This document shows positions 26,901-35,277 of a DNA stretch of 64,000 nt, piece after piece. This DNA is from Frigidibacter sp. ROC022 (lineage in GTDB: Bacteria; Pseudomonadota; Alphaproteobacteria; Rhodobacterales; Rhodobacteraceae): positions 186,001 through 250,000 of the forward strand of contig NZ_JANQDU010000004.1 of the NCBI RefSeq assembly GCF_024723735.1. Direction: 5' to 3'. The notes under the pieces are model-generated. The model was not told the DNA's origin and ran no database searches. It worked only from the letters and a program-made list of their open reading frames with translations. Position numbers and translations under genes: made by a program. The stretch's first letter is position 1, and each line of letters begins with the position of its first letter.

Positions 26901-27725
26901 CAGGCACTGGAGCAGTTCACCGGGCGCGACCATGCCCATCTGGCCGAGGCCAAGGAAGACGAGAAGATCCGCTTCCGCGACATCGCAGCGCAGCCGCGCA
27001 AGATCATCTCTTCGCCGACCTGGTCCGGGATCGAGAGCGAGAAGGTCTGCTACAACGCCGGCTACACCAATGTGCACGAGCTGATCCCCTGGCGCACCCT
27101 GACCGGGCGACAGCAGCTCTATCAGGATCACCTCTGGATGCGGGCCTTCGGCGAGGGCTTCTGCCAGTATCGCCCGCCGGTCGATCTGAAGACGATCACC
27201 ACGGAAGTGAACCACGACGCCCGCGAGAATGACCCGCATGTGGTGTTGAACTTCATCACGCCCCACCAGAAATGGGGCATCCATTCGACCTATTCCGACA
27301 ACCTGCTGATGCTGACGCTGAACCGCGGCGGGCCGGTTGTCTGGATGTCCGAGATCGACGCCAAAACCGCGGGCCTGGTCGATAACGACTGGATCGAGGC
27401 CTACAACGTGAACGGCGCCCTGACGGCGCGGGTGGTGGTCAGCCAGCGGATCAAGCAGGGCACGCTGTTCATGTATCACGCCCAGGAGAAGATCGTGAAC
27501 ACGCCCGGCTCGGAACGCACCGGCAACCGGGGCGGTATCCACAATTCGGTCACCCGGACGGTCCTGAAACCGACCCACATGATCGGCGGTTATGCCCAGT
27601 TGTCCTACGGGTTCAACTACTACGGCACCGTCGGAGCGAACCGGGACGAATTCGTCATCGTCAGAAAGATGCGGAAGGTCGATTGGCTCGACACGCCCGT
27701 CGGCAGCAAGGAGGCCGCAGAATGA
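23988..27725 (+). CDS. narG: Respiratory nitrate reductase alpha subunit
   Basis: Molybdopterin (bis-MGD) catalytic subunit of membrane-bound nitrate reductase, 1245 aa, full length. The FS0 [4Fe-4S] ligands are His51, Cys55, Cys59 and Cys94 (HGVNCTGSC ... GCARG). The likely Mo-ligand aspartate is in [24 protein letters not shown] near residue 223. It lacks a classical signal peptide, as expected for the cytoplasm-facing NarGHI type. AGAAAGGA precedes the ATG; the gene lies 15 bp after narK and overlaps narH by 4 bp. Confidence 0.98.
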   Translation: [1245 protein letters not shown]

Positions 27726-29248
27726 AAGTCCGCGCACAAATCGGCATGGTGCTGAACCTCGACAAATGCATCGGGTGCCACACCTGCTCTGTCACCTGCA
27801 AGAACGTCTGGACCAGCCGCGAAGGCGTCGAATACGCCTGGTTCAACAATGTCGAAACCAAGCCCGGCACCGGCTATCCGACCGACTGGGAGAACCAGAA
27901 GAAATGGAAGGGCGGCTGGACCCGGACCAAATCCGGCAAGCTGCAGCCCAAGCAGGGCGCCAAGTGGCGGATCCTGTCGAATATCTTCGGCAACCCGAAC
28001 CTGCCCGAGATCGACGACTATTACGAACCCTTCACCTTCGACTACGACCACCTGAAATCGGCGCCGGACATGTCGGCCTTTCCCACCGCGCGGCCGCGGT
28101 CGCTGGTCTCGGGCGAGCGGATGGAGAAGATCACCAAGGGCCCGAACTGGGAAGAAATCCTGGGCGGCGAGTTCGAGACGCGCAGCAAGGACTACAACTT
28201 CGACGGCATCCAGAAGGAGATTTATGGAGAGTATGAAAATACCTTCATGATGTATCTGCCGCGGCTCTGCGAGCACTGCCTGAACCCGGCCTGCGTGTCC
28301 TCCTGCCCCTCGGGTGCGATCTACAAGCGCGAAGAGGACGGCATCGTCCTGATCGACCAGGAAACCTGCCGGGGCTGGCGGATGTGCGTCTCGGGCTGCC
28401 CCTACAAGAAGGTCTATTACAACTGGAACTCGGGCAAGTCCGAGAAATGCACGCTCTGCTATCCGCGGATCGAAAGCGGCAATCCGACGGTCTGTTCGGA
28501 AACCTGCGTCGGGCGAATCCGCTACATCGGCGTGATGCTCTATGACGCCGACAAGATTCAGGACGCCGCCAATGCACCGGATGAAAAGGACCTCTACGAC
28601 GCGCAGCTTGGCGTCTTCCTTGATCCGCGCGATCCGGCGGTGATCGAGGCGGCCCGCGCCGGCGGCGTCCCGGAAGACTGGATCAAGGCGGCGCAGGAAA
28701 GCCCGGTCTGGAAAATGGCGATGGAGTGGAAGGTCGCCTTCCCGCTGCATCCCGAATACCGGACCTTGCCGATGGTCTGGTACATCCCGCCTCTGTCGCC
28801 GATCCAGAATGCCGCCGCTGCCGGGAAGATCGGCGTCGATGGCGAGATGCCGGATGTGACCAGCCTGCGGATTCCGGTGAGATACCTTGCCAACATGCTG
28901 ACGGCGGGGGACGAGGCGCCGGTGGTCAGCGCGCTGGAGCGGATGCTGGCGATGCGGGCCTATATGCGCTCCAAGACGGTGGACGGGGTCATCGACGAAG
29001 GCATCGCGGCCCGCGTCGGGCTTTCCGGCCGGATGATCGAGGACATGTACAAGATCATGGCCATTGCCGATTACGAGGACCGTTTCGTGATCCCGACGAC
29101 GCATCGCGAGCAGGTCGAGGATGCCTATGACCTGCGCGGGGAATGCGGGTTCACCGATACCAACGGCTGCTCTCCCGGGATCAACAAGGGGACGTTGTTC
29201 GGCGGCAAGAAACGGCCGCTGAAGATGCCGACGGAGGCGATGCGATGA
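27722..29248 (+). CDS. narH: Respiratory nitrate reductase beta subunit
   Basis: Electron-transfer subunit of 508 aa with four cysteine groups: C16/19/22/26; C183/186/191/195; C216-GWRMC-VSGC, where Trp219 replaces a cysteine and creates the [3Fe-4S] centre; and a fourth group starting at C243. Together they bind three [4Fe-4S] and one [3Fe-4S] cluster linking NarI haems to NarG. The start ATG overlaps the narG stop by 4 bp. Confidence 0.98.
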   Translation: MKVRAQIGMVLNLDKCIGCHTCSVTCKNVWTSREGVEYAWFNNVETKPGTGYPTDWENQKKWKGGWTRTKSGKLQPKQGAKWRILSNIFGNPNLPEIDDYYEPFTFDYDHLKSAPDMSAFPTARPRSLVSGERMEKITKGPNWEEILGGEFETRSKDYNFDGIQKEIYGEYENTFMMYLPRLCEHCLNPACVSSCPSGAIYKREEDGIVLIDQETCRGWRMCVSGCPYKKVYYNWNSGKSEKCTLCYPRIESGNPTVCSETCVGRIRYIGVMLYDADKIQDAANAPDEKDLYDAQLGVFLDPRDPAVIEAARAGGVPEDWIKAAQESPVWKMAMEWKVAFPLHPEYRTLPMVWYIPPLSPIQNAAAAGKIGVDGEMPDVTSLRIPVRYLANMLTAGDEAPVVSALERMLAMRAYMRSKTVDGVIDEGIAARVGLSGRMIEDMYKIMAIADYEDRFVIPTTHREQVEDAYDLRGECGFTDTNGCSPGINKGTLFGGKKRPLKMPTEAMR

Positions 29249-29970
29249 CAGTCCTCCTCCAAGACCGGACGCTCAAGGCGCTGTCGCTGGTGCTGAGCTA
29301 CCCGACCGGGGAACTGCAGGCGGCGATGCCCGAGATCGGCGCCGTCCTAGCGGCGGACACGCGGCTGACGGCCGCCACGCGGCGGGCCCTGCGGCCGCTG
29401 GTCACGGCGCTGACGGTGGATGACATCTACGAGCTTCAGGAACGGTTCGTGATGCTCTTCGACCGGTCGCGCACCCTGTCGCTGAACCTGTTCGAGCATG
29501 TCCATGGCGAAAGCCGCGACCGGGGCGGGGCGATGGTCTCGCTGGTCGAGACCTATCGCGCGGCGGGGTTCGATCCGGCGACATCGGAACTGCCCGACCA
29601 TCTGCCGGTCTTGCTGGAGTTCCTGGCGACCCGGCCGGCGGCGGAGGCGGCCGAGACACTGGCCGACGCGGCACATATCCTTGCCGCCCTGGCCGAGCGG
29701 CTGGCCAAGCGCGACAGCCCCTATGCGGCGGTGTTCGAGGCCTTGTGCCAGCTGTCTCAGGCCACGCCCGACCGCGAGATCGTTGCCGAATTGCTCGAGC
29801 ATCCCGATGACGATCCCACCGATCTGGCGGCGCTCGACGCGGTCTGGGACGAGGCCCAGGTCACTTTCGGCCCCGATCCCAATGCCGGCTGCCCGCAGGT
29901 CCGCGACATGCTGGCCAACATGGACACCCCCAGAACACCCGCGCCGGCCCCCCGGCACGCGGCCAAGTAG
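29245..29970 (+). CDS. narJ: Nitrate reductase assembly chaperone
   Basis: Cytoplasmic all-helical chaperone of 241 aa (NarJ/TorD superfamily) that holds apo-NarGH until molybdenum cofactor insertion and membrane docking. Landmarks are the start TLKALSLVLSYPTGELQ and the family motif SRTLSLNLFEHVHGESRDRGGAMVSL near residues 72-97. It overlaps narH by 4 bp. A proline/alanine-rich tail ends the protein. Confidence 0.95.
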   Translation: MTVLLQDRTLKALSLVLSYPTGELQAAMPEIGAVLAADTRLTAATRRALRPLVTALTVDDIYELQERFVMLFDRSRTLSLNLFEHVHGESRDRGGAMVSLVETYRAAGFDPATSELPDHLPVLLEFLATRPAAEAAETLADAAHILAALAERLAKRDSPYAAVFEALCQLSQATPDREIVAELLEHPDDDPTDLAALDAVWDEAQVTFGPDPNAGCPQVRDMLANMDTPRTPAPAPRHAAK

Positions 29971-29981
29971 CGGAGGCTCAG

Positions 29982-30710
29982 ATGCACTATTTCATTTTCG
30001 GAATATACCCCTACATCGCCCTGGCGATCCTGGTGATCGGCAGCATCGCCCGCTATGACCGCGACCCCTTCACCTGGAAGACCTCGTCCAGCCAGCTTCT
30101 GCGCCGCCGGCAGCTGATCCTCGGCTCGGTCCTGTTCCACATCGGTGTGCTGACGATCTTCTTCGGCCATGTCGTCGGGCTGCTGACCCCGATCCCGCTG
30201 CTGGAGGCGCTGCATGTCGGGCATCAGTTCAAGCAGATACTGGCGATCGTCGTGGGGGGCTTCGGGGCGGTCCTGGCGCTGGTGGGCGGCTTCATGCTGC
30301 TGCACCGCCGCCTGACCGACAGCCGGATCCTCGCGACTTCCAGCAAGATGGACATCGCAATCCTGGCGCTGCTGCTGTTCCAGCTCTGCCTCGGCGCGCT
30401 GTCGATCTTCGTGTCGCTGCAACATATCGACGGCAGCGAGATGATCAAATTCATGCTGTGGGCGCAGGGCATCTTCACCCTCGACCCGAACGCGGCCAGC
30501 TATACCGAAGGCACGTCGTGGATATTCGAACTGCATATCCTGACCGGCCTGACGATCTTTGTCCTGTTCCCGTTCAGCCGTCTGGTCCATATCGCCTCGG
30601 GCATCTTCGCGCCGATCCGCTATGTGCTGCGGCCCGGTTATCAGATCGTCCGCTCGCGTCGCCTGGCCGCATCGGCGGGCAAGCGCCCGGCCACCAAACC
30701 GGCGGAGTAG
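29982..30710 (+). CDS. narI: Respiratory nitrate reductase gamma subunit
   Basis: Membrane cytochrome b subunit of 242 aa with five helices; oxidises quinol and passes electrons to NarH. Haem-ligand histidines correspond to His53, His63 (LFHIGVLTIFFGHVVG) and His185, His203 (FELHILTG ... RLVHIASG), in the same spacing as in the Escherichia coli protein. It starts 11 bp after narJ. Confidence 0.97.
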   Translation: MHYFIFGIYPYIALAILVIGSIARYDRDPFTWKTSSSQLLRRRQLILGSVLFHIGVLTIFFGHVVGLLTPIPLLEALHVGHQFKQILAIVVGGFGAVLALVGGFMLLHRRLTDSRILATSSKMDIAILALLLFQLCLGALSIFVSLQHIDGSEMIKFMLWAQGIFTLDPNAASYTEGTSWIFELHILTGLTIFVLFPFSRLVHIASGIFAPIRYVLRPGYQIVRSRRLAASAGKRPATKPAE

Positions 30711-30713
30711 GGC

Positions 30714-31511
30714 ATGTCGGCGGCGCTTCTTCCCGAACTGGTGGTGAACGGAACCATCATCCCCGCAGCGGCGATTTCGGCCGAGGCGCAGAACCACCAT
30801 GCGCCCAAGGGCAAGCCCGGCCTGGCCTGGCGCAAGGCGGCCCGTGCCCTGGCGGTGCGACAGCTGTTGCTGGAAGAGGCGCAGCGGCGTGGCATCGTCG
30901 CCACCTGCGAAGACCTTGGCGCCGGGAAGAGCGAAACCGAGGACGAGGCGTTGATCCGGGCGCTTCTGGAAGAGGCGCTGGAGGCGCCGGAACCATCGGA
31001 AGAGATGGTGCGCGCGGAATGGGCCAAGGAGCCCGATCGCTACAGGGCGCCGCCGCTCTGGGAGGTTTCGCACATCCTCTGCGCCTGCGACCCCGGTGAG
31101 CATGAGGCCGCCAGCGCGGCGCGAATCCGGGCCGAGTTGCTGATCGAGGCATTGAACAAGGGCGCCCGCCGCTTTGCCGATCTCGCGGCCAGCGACAGCG
31201 ACTGCGGATCGAAAGCCAATGGTGGTACCCTGGGCCAGCTTGGCCCCGGCGACACGGTGCCCGAATTCGAGGCCGTCCTGCGCCAATTGCCGGAGGGCGA
31301 GATCACGCAAGAGCCGGTACGGACTCGGTTCGGCTGGCATGTGGTGCGGATGGATGCCTGCGCGGAGGGCCAGGTATTGCCCTACGAGGTGGTTCGTCCC
31401 AAGCTGGCCGAGGCTATGGAAAAAGCCGCCTGGACCGAAGCCGCGCGGGCTTTCGTCGATGAACTGGTGGCGGCGGCGAAGATCAGCGGGCCGGATATCC
31501 GGGCGCTGTAG
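30714..31511 (+). CDS. Parvulin-type peptidyl-prolyl isomerase
   Basis: Protein of 265 aa with a PpiC/parvulin domain at about residues 115-225: WEVSHILCACDPGE, FADLAASDSDCGSKANGGTLGQLGPGDTVPEFEAVL and TRFGWHVVRMD. An N-terminal helical part resembles NifM/SurA-like chaperones. No signal peptide is present, so it acts in the cytoplasm. It is 3 bp behind narI and probably assists folding of the nitrate reductase; similar genes follow narI in other alphaproteobacteria. Confidence 0.88.
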   Translation: MSAALLPELVVNGTIIPAAAISAEAQNHHAPKGKPGLAWRKAARALAVRQLLLEEAQRRGIVATCEDLGAGKSETEDEALIRALLEEALEAPEPSEEMVRAEWAKEPDRYRAPPLWEVSHILCACDPGEHEAASAARIRAELLIEALNKGARRFADLAASDSDCGSKANGGTLGQLGPGDTVPEFEAVLRQLPEGEITQEPVRTRFGWHVVRMDACAEGQVLPYEVVRPKLAEAMEKAAWTEAARAFVDELVAAAKISGPDIRAL

Positions 31512-31533
31512 GCCAGTCAGGGAAGGACCAGGG

Positions 31534-32049
31534 ATGAACATCGCCTATACCATCGCCCCGGGCCGCGGCGACACCGACCTGTTGCTGCAACGGCTGGCGA
31601 CCGATCTGGCGGCGCGCGGGGTTCGGACCTGCGGCACCGTCCAGATCAACAGCGAGAGGCCCGGCAGTCTTCCCTGCGACATGGATATCCAGGTGCTGCC
31701 CGCCGGTCCGGTGCTGCGGATTTCGCAGGAACTCGGGGCCGGGTCGCGCGGATGCCGGCTTGATCCGGCGGCGCTGGAACAGGCGGTGGCGCTCTGCGAG
31801 GCCGAGGTGGCGGAGGGGCCGGATATCCTGATCATCAACAAGTTCGGCAAGCATGAGGCCGAAGGGCGCGGCTTCCGGGCCCTGATCGCCGAGGCTCTGG
31901 GCCAGGGGATTCCGGTTCTGGTCGGGCTTAACCGGCTGAGCAGGGAGGCCTTCGACAAGTTCTGCGAGGGGCTGGCCGTCGAACTGGCGCCGGACATCCA
32001 GGCGCTGCGAGGCTGGGCGGAGCAGGTCCTGGCGCTGGAACGGGTGTAG
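31534..32049 (+). CDS. DUF2478 protein
   Basis: Protein of 171 aa. The start MNIAYTIAPGRGDTDLLLQRLATDLAARG and the segment GPDILIINKFGKHEAEGRGFR are characteristic of DUF2478, an NTPase-like family often found beside molybdenum-enzyme genes. The glycine-rich GRGD replaces a standard P-loop. Its position at the end of the nar operon suggests a link to molybdenum cofactor supply, which remains unproven. ATG 31534 follows GGAAGGACCAGGG. Confidence 0.78.
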   Translation: MNIAYTIAPGRGDTDLLLQRLATDLAARGVRTCGTVQINSERPGSLPCDMDIQVLPAGPVLRISQELGAGSRGCRLDPAALEQAVALCEAEVAEGPDILIINKFGKHEAEGRGFRALIAEALGQGIPVLVGLNRLSREAFDKFCEGLAVELAPDIQALRGWAEQVLALERV

Positions 32050-32099
32050 CGGCCCCGGACCGCCCGGCGCATCTGCCGTGGCGTCGCCCTCGGTATCGG

Positions 32100-32140
32100 C
32101 TGATCCACGTCAAGGCGCCCATGATCTGCGGGGCTAGTCT
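32100..32140 (+). promoter_or_regulatory. FNR-like box and -10 upstream of the efflux operon
   Basis: CTGATCCACGTCAA (32100-32113) matches 8 of 10 specific positions of TTGAT-N4-ATCAA. A -10-like TAGTCT is at 32135-32140. The centre-to-start spacing gives a start point near 32148, 43 nt before the TTG start of the adaptor gene, i.e. a standard class II FNR arrangement. Confidence 0.5.
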
Positions 32141-32190
32141 GCGGAACAATCGTCCGGCATGGGCGTTCAGTCTGTTTGAAGGATACCCGC

Positions 32191-33360
32191 TTGGCCCCGA
32201 TTGATGACAAGTCCTCTCTGGACCAGAGCACGGATATGCCGGTGCCTCGGGCAGAGTCGGTATCGCTGGTCCCGGCCTCCGGCCACGTCGCGCCGGTCCG
32301 CAAGCCCCGGCGGCGCTGGTGGCTCTGGGGTGGCGCGGGGCTGATCCTCGTCGCCATCGCCGGCCTGCTCTATACGCAATTCTGGATGTCGCGCCCGCCG
32401 GTGGTCGCGGTCGAGGTCGCCGCGCTGGCCCCGGCGACGCGGGTTCTGGCGGTCAATGGCCGGATCGCGGCGGAGGACTCGGTCGAGGTGCGTTCGGTCG
32501 TGACCGGCAACCTCAAGTCGATCGAGGTGGCGGAGGGAGACAAGGTCGAGGCCGGCCAGATTCTGGCCTGGGTCGATTCCGAAGCGCAGACCGCCATCGT
32601 GCGCCAATCCGCCGCCGCGCTGGACGCCGCGCTCGTGGCCCGGCAGCGGGCGCAGGAGGCCTATGACCGGGCGGTGGCCGGGGGTGGCAATGTCACCCGG
32701 GTGGCGCTGGAGGCCGCGGCCCATGATCTCGAGACCGCCGAGCAGGAGGTTGCCCGCCTGACCGCCGCCTTGGATCAGGCCAATGTGGTGCTTGCGAATT
32801 ACACGATCCGGGCACCGGTGACGGGCAGCGTGCTGACGCTGGACGCCGAGCGCGGACAGATCGTCGGGCCGACGATCCCGCTGCTTACCCTTGCCGATCT
32901 GAGCGATCTGGTGGTCGAAGCGGATGTGGACGAGGCCTATGCCACCCAGATCGCGCTGAACCAGCCGGCCGTGCTGCAACTGGCCGGCGAGAGCGCGACC
33001 CGGGACGGTCATGTCAGCTTCGTCTCCACCGTCGTGAACGTGTCGACCGGCGGTCTGGCGATCAAGATCGACTTCGACGATCCGGTCTCGGCCCCGATCG
33101 GCATGACGGTGGCCACGAATATCGTTGTGGAGCAGCGTGCCGCCGCGCTGACGGTCCCCCGCGCCGCATTGCGCGCCGGGGCCGAAGGGCAGGGCGTCTT
33201 CGTTGTGACCGACGGCAAGGCGCAGCTGCGCCCGGTGACGGTGGTGGAATGGCCCGCGGCCCGGCTGATCGTGACCGACGGGCTGGCCGAGGGCGATGTG
33301 GTGATCGCCGATGCAACCGGCATCAGCGACGGGCAGGCCGTGGAACCGGACCTTCCCTGA
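32191..33360 (+). CDS. HlyD/MacA-type periplasmic adaptor protein
   Basis: Membrane-fusion protein of about 389 aa. One N-terminal helix (WWLWGGAGLILVAIAGLLYTQF) anchors it. A biotinyl-lipoyl-like domain is split around a coiled-coil hairpin (about 120-200); the halves are VRSVVTGNLKSIEVAEGDKVEAGQILAWVDS and YTIRAPVTGSVLTLDAERGQIV. C-terminal beta-barrel and membrane-proximal parts follow. TTG 32191 is proposed because GAAGGA (32178-32183) lies 7 nt upstream; TTG 32176 and ATG 32236 are alternatives. With the next two genes it forms a MacAB/ABC-exporter set. Confidence 0.82.
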   Translation: MAPIDDKSSLDQSTDMPVPRAESVSLVPASGHVAPVRKPRRRWWLWGGAGLILVAIAGLLYTQFWMSRPPVVAVEVAALAPATRVLAVNGRIAAEDSVEVRSVVTGNLKSIEVAEGDKVEAGQILAWVDSEAQTAIVRQSAAALDAALVARQRAQEAYDRAVAGGGNVTRVALEAAAHDLETAEQEVARLTAALDQANVVLANYTIRAPVTGSVLTLDAERGQIVGPTIPLLTLADLSDLVVEADVDEAYATQIALNQPAVLQLAGESATRDGHVSFVSTVVNVSTGGLAIKIDFDDPVSAPIGMTVATNIVVEQRAAALTVPRAALRAGAEGQGVFVVTDGKAQLRPVTVVEWPAARLIVTDGLAEGDVVIADATGISDGQAVEPDLP

Positions 33361-34565
33361 TGCTCTACGCGCTCAAGATCGCGGCCCGCTATCTGACGGC
33401 GAACAAGGGCCAGACGGCGCTCTTGGTGCTGGGCGTCGCGGTCGGTGTCTTCATCTTCATCTTCATGTCGGCGCTGATCGGCGGGCTGGCCGAGTTCATC
33501 CTGTCCCGCACTGTCGGCGACATGTCGCATATCACGATCCAGGCCGAGACGGTGGACCCGCCGCTGCTGATCGCACCCGATGGCGCGGTGCTGGTCGCGT
33601 CCGAACGTGGCGAGACAAGAACGGCCACCCTGTCGCAATCCGCGACCTGGGTGCCGCTGATCGCGGCGGTGCCGGGGGTCAAGGCCGTGTCGCCACAGAT
33701 CTCGGGGGCCGGCCTGCTGGCGCGGGGAGCACAAAGCGCGCAGGTCAGCGTCACCGGGGTCGAGCCGGGGAATGAATCGGCGATCCTGGACCTGGATGGC
33801 TACATGGTCGAAGGATCTGCGCGGCTGGCGTCGGACGGGATCATCCTGGGGCAGAAGCTGGCCGACGATCTGTCGTTGTCGCTGGGCCAGACGCTGCGGC
33901 TGCAGTCCTCGGACGGGGCAACGATCCTGCTGACCCTCGGCGGCATCTTCCTGACCGGCAACGGTGCCATGGATGACGGGCGTGCCTTTGTCAGCCTGTC
34001 CACGGCCCGCTCGCTGTTCGATACCCCGCAGGGGGTGACCCGGATCGAGATCAAGCTGGACGATCTGAACAGCGCCGATGACATCGCGCTGCGCATCCGG
34101 GCCCTGACCGGGCTGGACGCGGTGCCCTGGACCGACGGGGCGGAGCAGCTGATGGAGGCGCTGGACGCCCAGGCGCAGACCGGGATTTTCCTCAAGACCT
34201 TCGCGCTGATCACCATCGTCATCGGGGTCGCCTCGGCGCTGCTGCTGTCGACCTACCGCCGCCGTCCCGAGATCGGGATCATGCGGGCGATGGGCGCCGG
34301 ACGCGGGTTTGTCGTGTTCGTCTTCGTCATGCAGGGCGGACTGGTGGGGCTGATGGGTGGCCTCTCGGGCGCGGTGCTCGGTTATCTGGCTCTGCTGCCC
34401 TTCCCTTCGCGCGACGAGTTCCGGGCCGGGACCCTGCCGATGGACATCACCCAGGGCTCCTACGGGCTGGCGATCCTCTTGACCGTGATCGGCGCGGTGC
34501 TGGCCTCGATCCTTCCGGCCCGCTCGGCGGCGCGGGTCGATCCTGTCACGGCGATCGGCCAATGA
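33360..34565 (+). CDS. ABC transporter permease, FtsX/MacB-core type
   Basis: Inner-membrane protein of 401 aa: one N-terminal helix, a large periplasmic domain (about 45-270) and three C-terminal helices. The FtsX-like end includes STYRRRPEIGIMRAMGAGRGFVVFVFVMQGGLVGLMGG and the final PARSAARVDPVTAIGQ, typical of LolC/MacB permeases. It overlaps the adaptor stop by one base (TGATG) and the ATPase by 4 bp. Confidence 0.9.
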   Translation: MLYALKIAARYLTANKGQTALLVLGVAVGVFIFIFMSALIGGLAEFILSRTVGDMSHITIQAETVDPPLLIAPDGAVLVASERGETRTATLSQSATWVPLIAAVPGVKAVSPQISGAGLLARGAQSAQVSVTGVEPGNESAILDLDGYMVEGSARLASDGIILGQKLADDLSLSLGQTLRLQSSDGATILLTLGGIFLTGNGAMDDGRAFVSLSTARSLFDTPQGVTRIEIKLDDLNSADDIALRIRALTGLDAVPWTDGAEQLMEALDAQAQTGIFLKTFALITIVIGVASALLLSTYRRRPEIGIMRAMGAGRGFVVFVFVMQGGLVGLMGGLSGAVLGYLALLPFPSRDEFRAGTLPMDITQGSYGLAILLTVIGAVLASILPARSAARVDPVTAIGQ

Positions 34566-35239
34566 GCGCGCTTCTGGAAGTTCGCGATCTGGTCAAGACC
34601 TATGGCAGCGGCGAGGCCGCGACCCGGGTGTTGCGCGGCCTGTCGTTGCGTCTCGATACCGGAGAGATGGCCGCCCTTCTCGGCCCTTCCGGTTCGGGTA
34701 AGAGCACCTTGCTGACGATCCTGGGCACGCTGATGAAACCCACTTCGGGCAGTCACGTGATGCTGGGCCAGGACCTGATCGCGGCCGGGGATCGCGAGTT
34801 GACGGCCTTTCGCAACCTGCACATCGGCTTCGTGTTCCAGTTCCACAATCTGCTGCCAGATTTCACCGCGCTGGAGAACGTGATCTTCCCGACCTCGGTC
34901 CGCGAGGGGCGCGAGACCCCGGCGGCGCGGGAACGGGGCCGGGATCTGCTGGTGCGGATGGGGCTGGGGGACCGGATCGACTTTCCGTCGGCCAATCTCT
35001 CGGGCGGACAGAAACAGCGGGTCGCGGTGGCCAGGGCGCTGATGAACAGCCCCGAACTGGTGCTGGCCGACGAGCCCACCGGCAATCTCGACCGCGCCTC
35101 GGCGATGCAGGTGATGGAGCTGATCGGGCAGATCAACCGGGAGGAGGGCACGACCTTCCTGATCTCGACCCATGACGAGAAGATTGCCGGTTTCTGTCGG
35201 CGGCAGATCGTGGTCGGCGACGGTCTGGTGACCGGATAG
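34562..35239 (+). CDS. ABC transporter ATP-binding protein, LolD/MacB type
   Basis: ATPase of 225 aa. Walker A GPSGSGKS at about residues 41-48, signature [15 protein letters not shown] near 145, Walker B LVLADEPTGNLD near 163, and the switch His in ISTHDEKI. The LADEPTGNLD form is characteristic of the LolD/FtsE/MacB group. It completes the adaptor-permease-ATPase exporter. The exported compound is unknown. Confidence 0.93.
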   Translation: MSALLEVRDLVKTYGSGEAATRVLRGLSLRLDTGEMAALLGPSGSGKSTLLTILGTLMKPTSGSHVMLGQDLIAAGDRELTAFRNLHIGFVFQFHNLLPDFTALENVIFPTSVREGRETPAARERGRDLLVRMGLGDRIDFPSANLSGGQKQRVAVARALMNSPELVLADEPTGNLDRASAMQVMELIGQINREEGTTFLISTHDEKIAGFCRRQIVVGDGLVTG

Positions 35240-35241
35240 CG

Positions 35242-35263
35242 CCCGGGCCGCGGAGGGCCCGGG
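35242..35263. terminator. GC-rich hairpin between convergent genes
   Basis: CCCGGGCC (35242-35249) and GGCCCGGG (35256-35263) form a perfect 8-bp stem with a 6-nt loop, in the 38-bp gap between the ATPase and the convergent flavoprotein gene. No T-run is present; a bidirectional or Rho-assisted terminator is possible. Confidence 0.5.
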
Positions 35264-35277
35264 GGAGCGTTCCGGGC

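Noticed and set aside
24798-27737. A 979-codon open frame on the minus strand opposite narG
   Set aside because: It is fully antisense to the unmistakable narG gene and has a composition (Arg, Gly, His, Pro, Asp) typical of shadow frames in GC-rich DNA. No family motif is visible.
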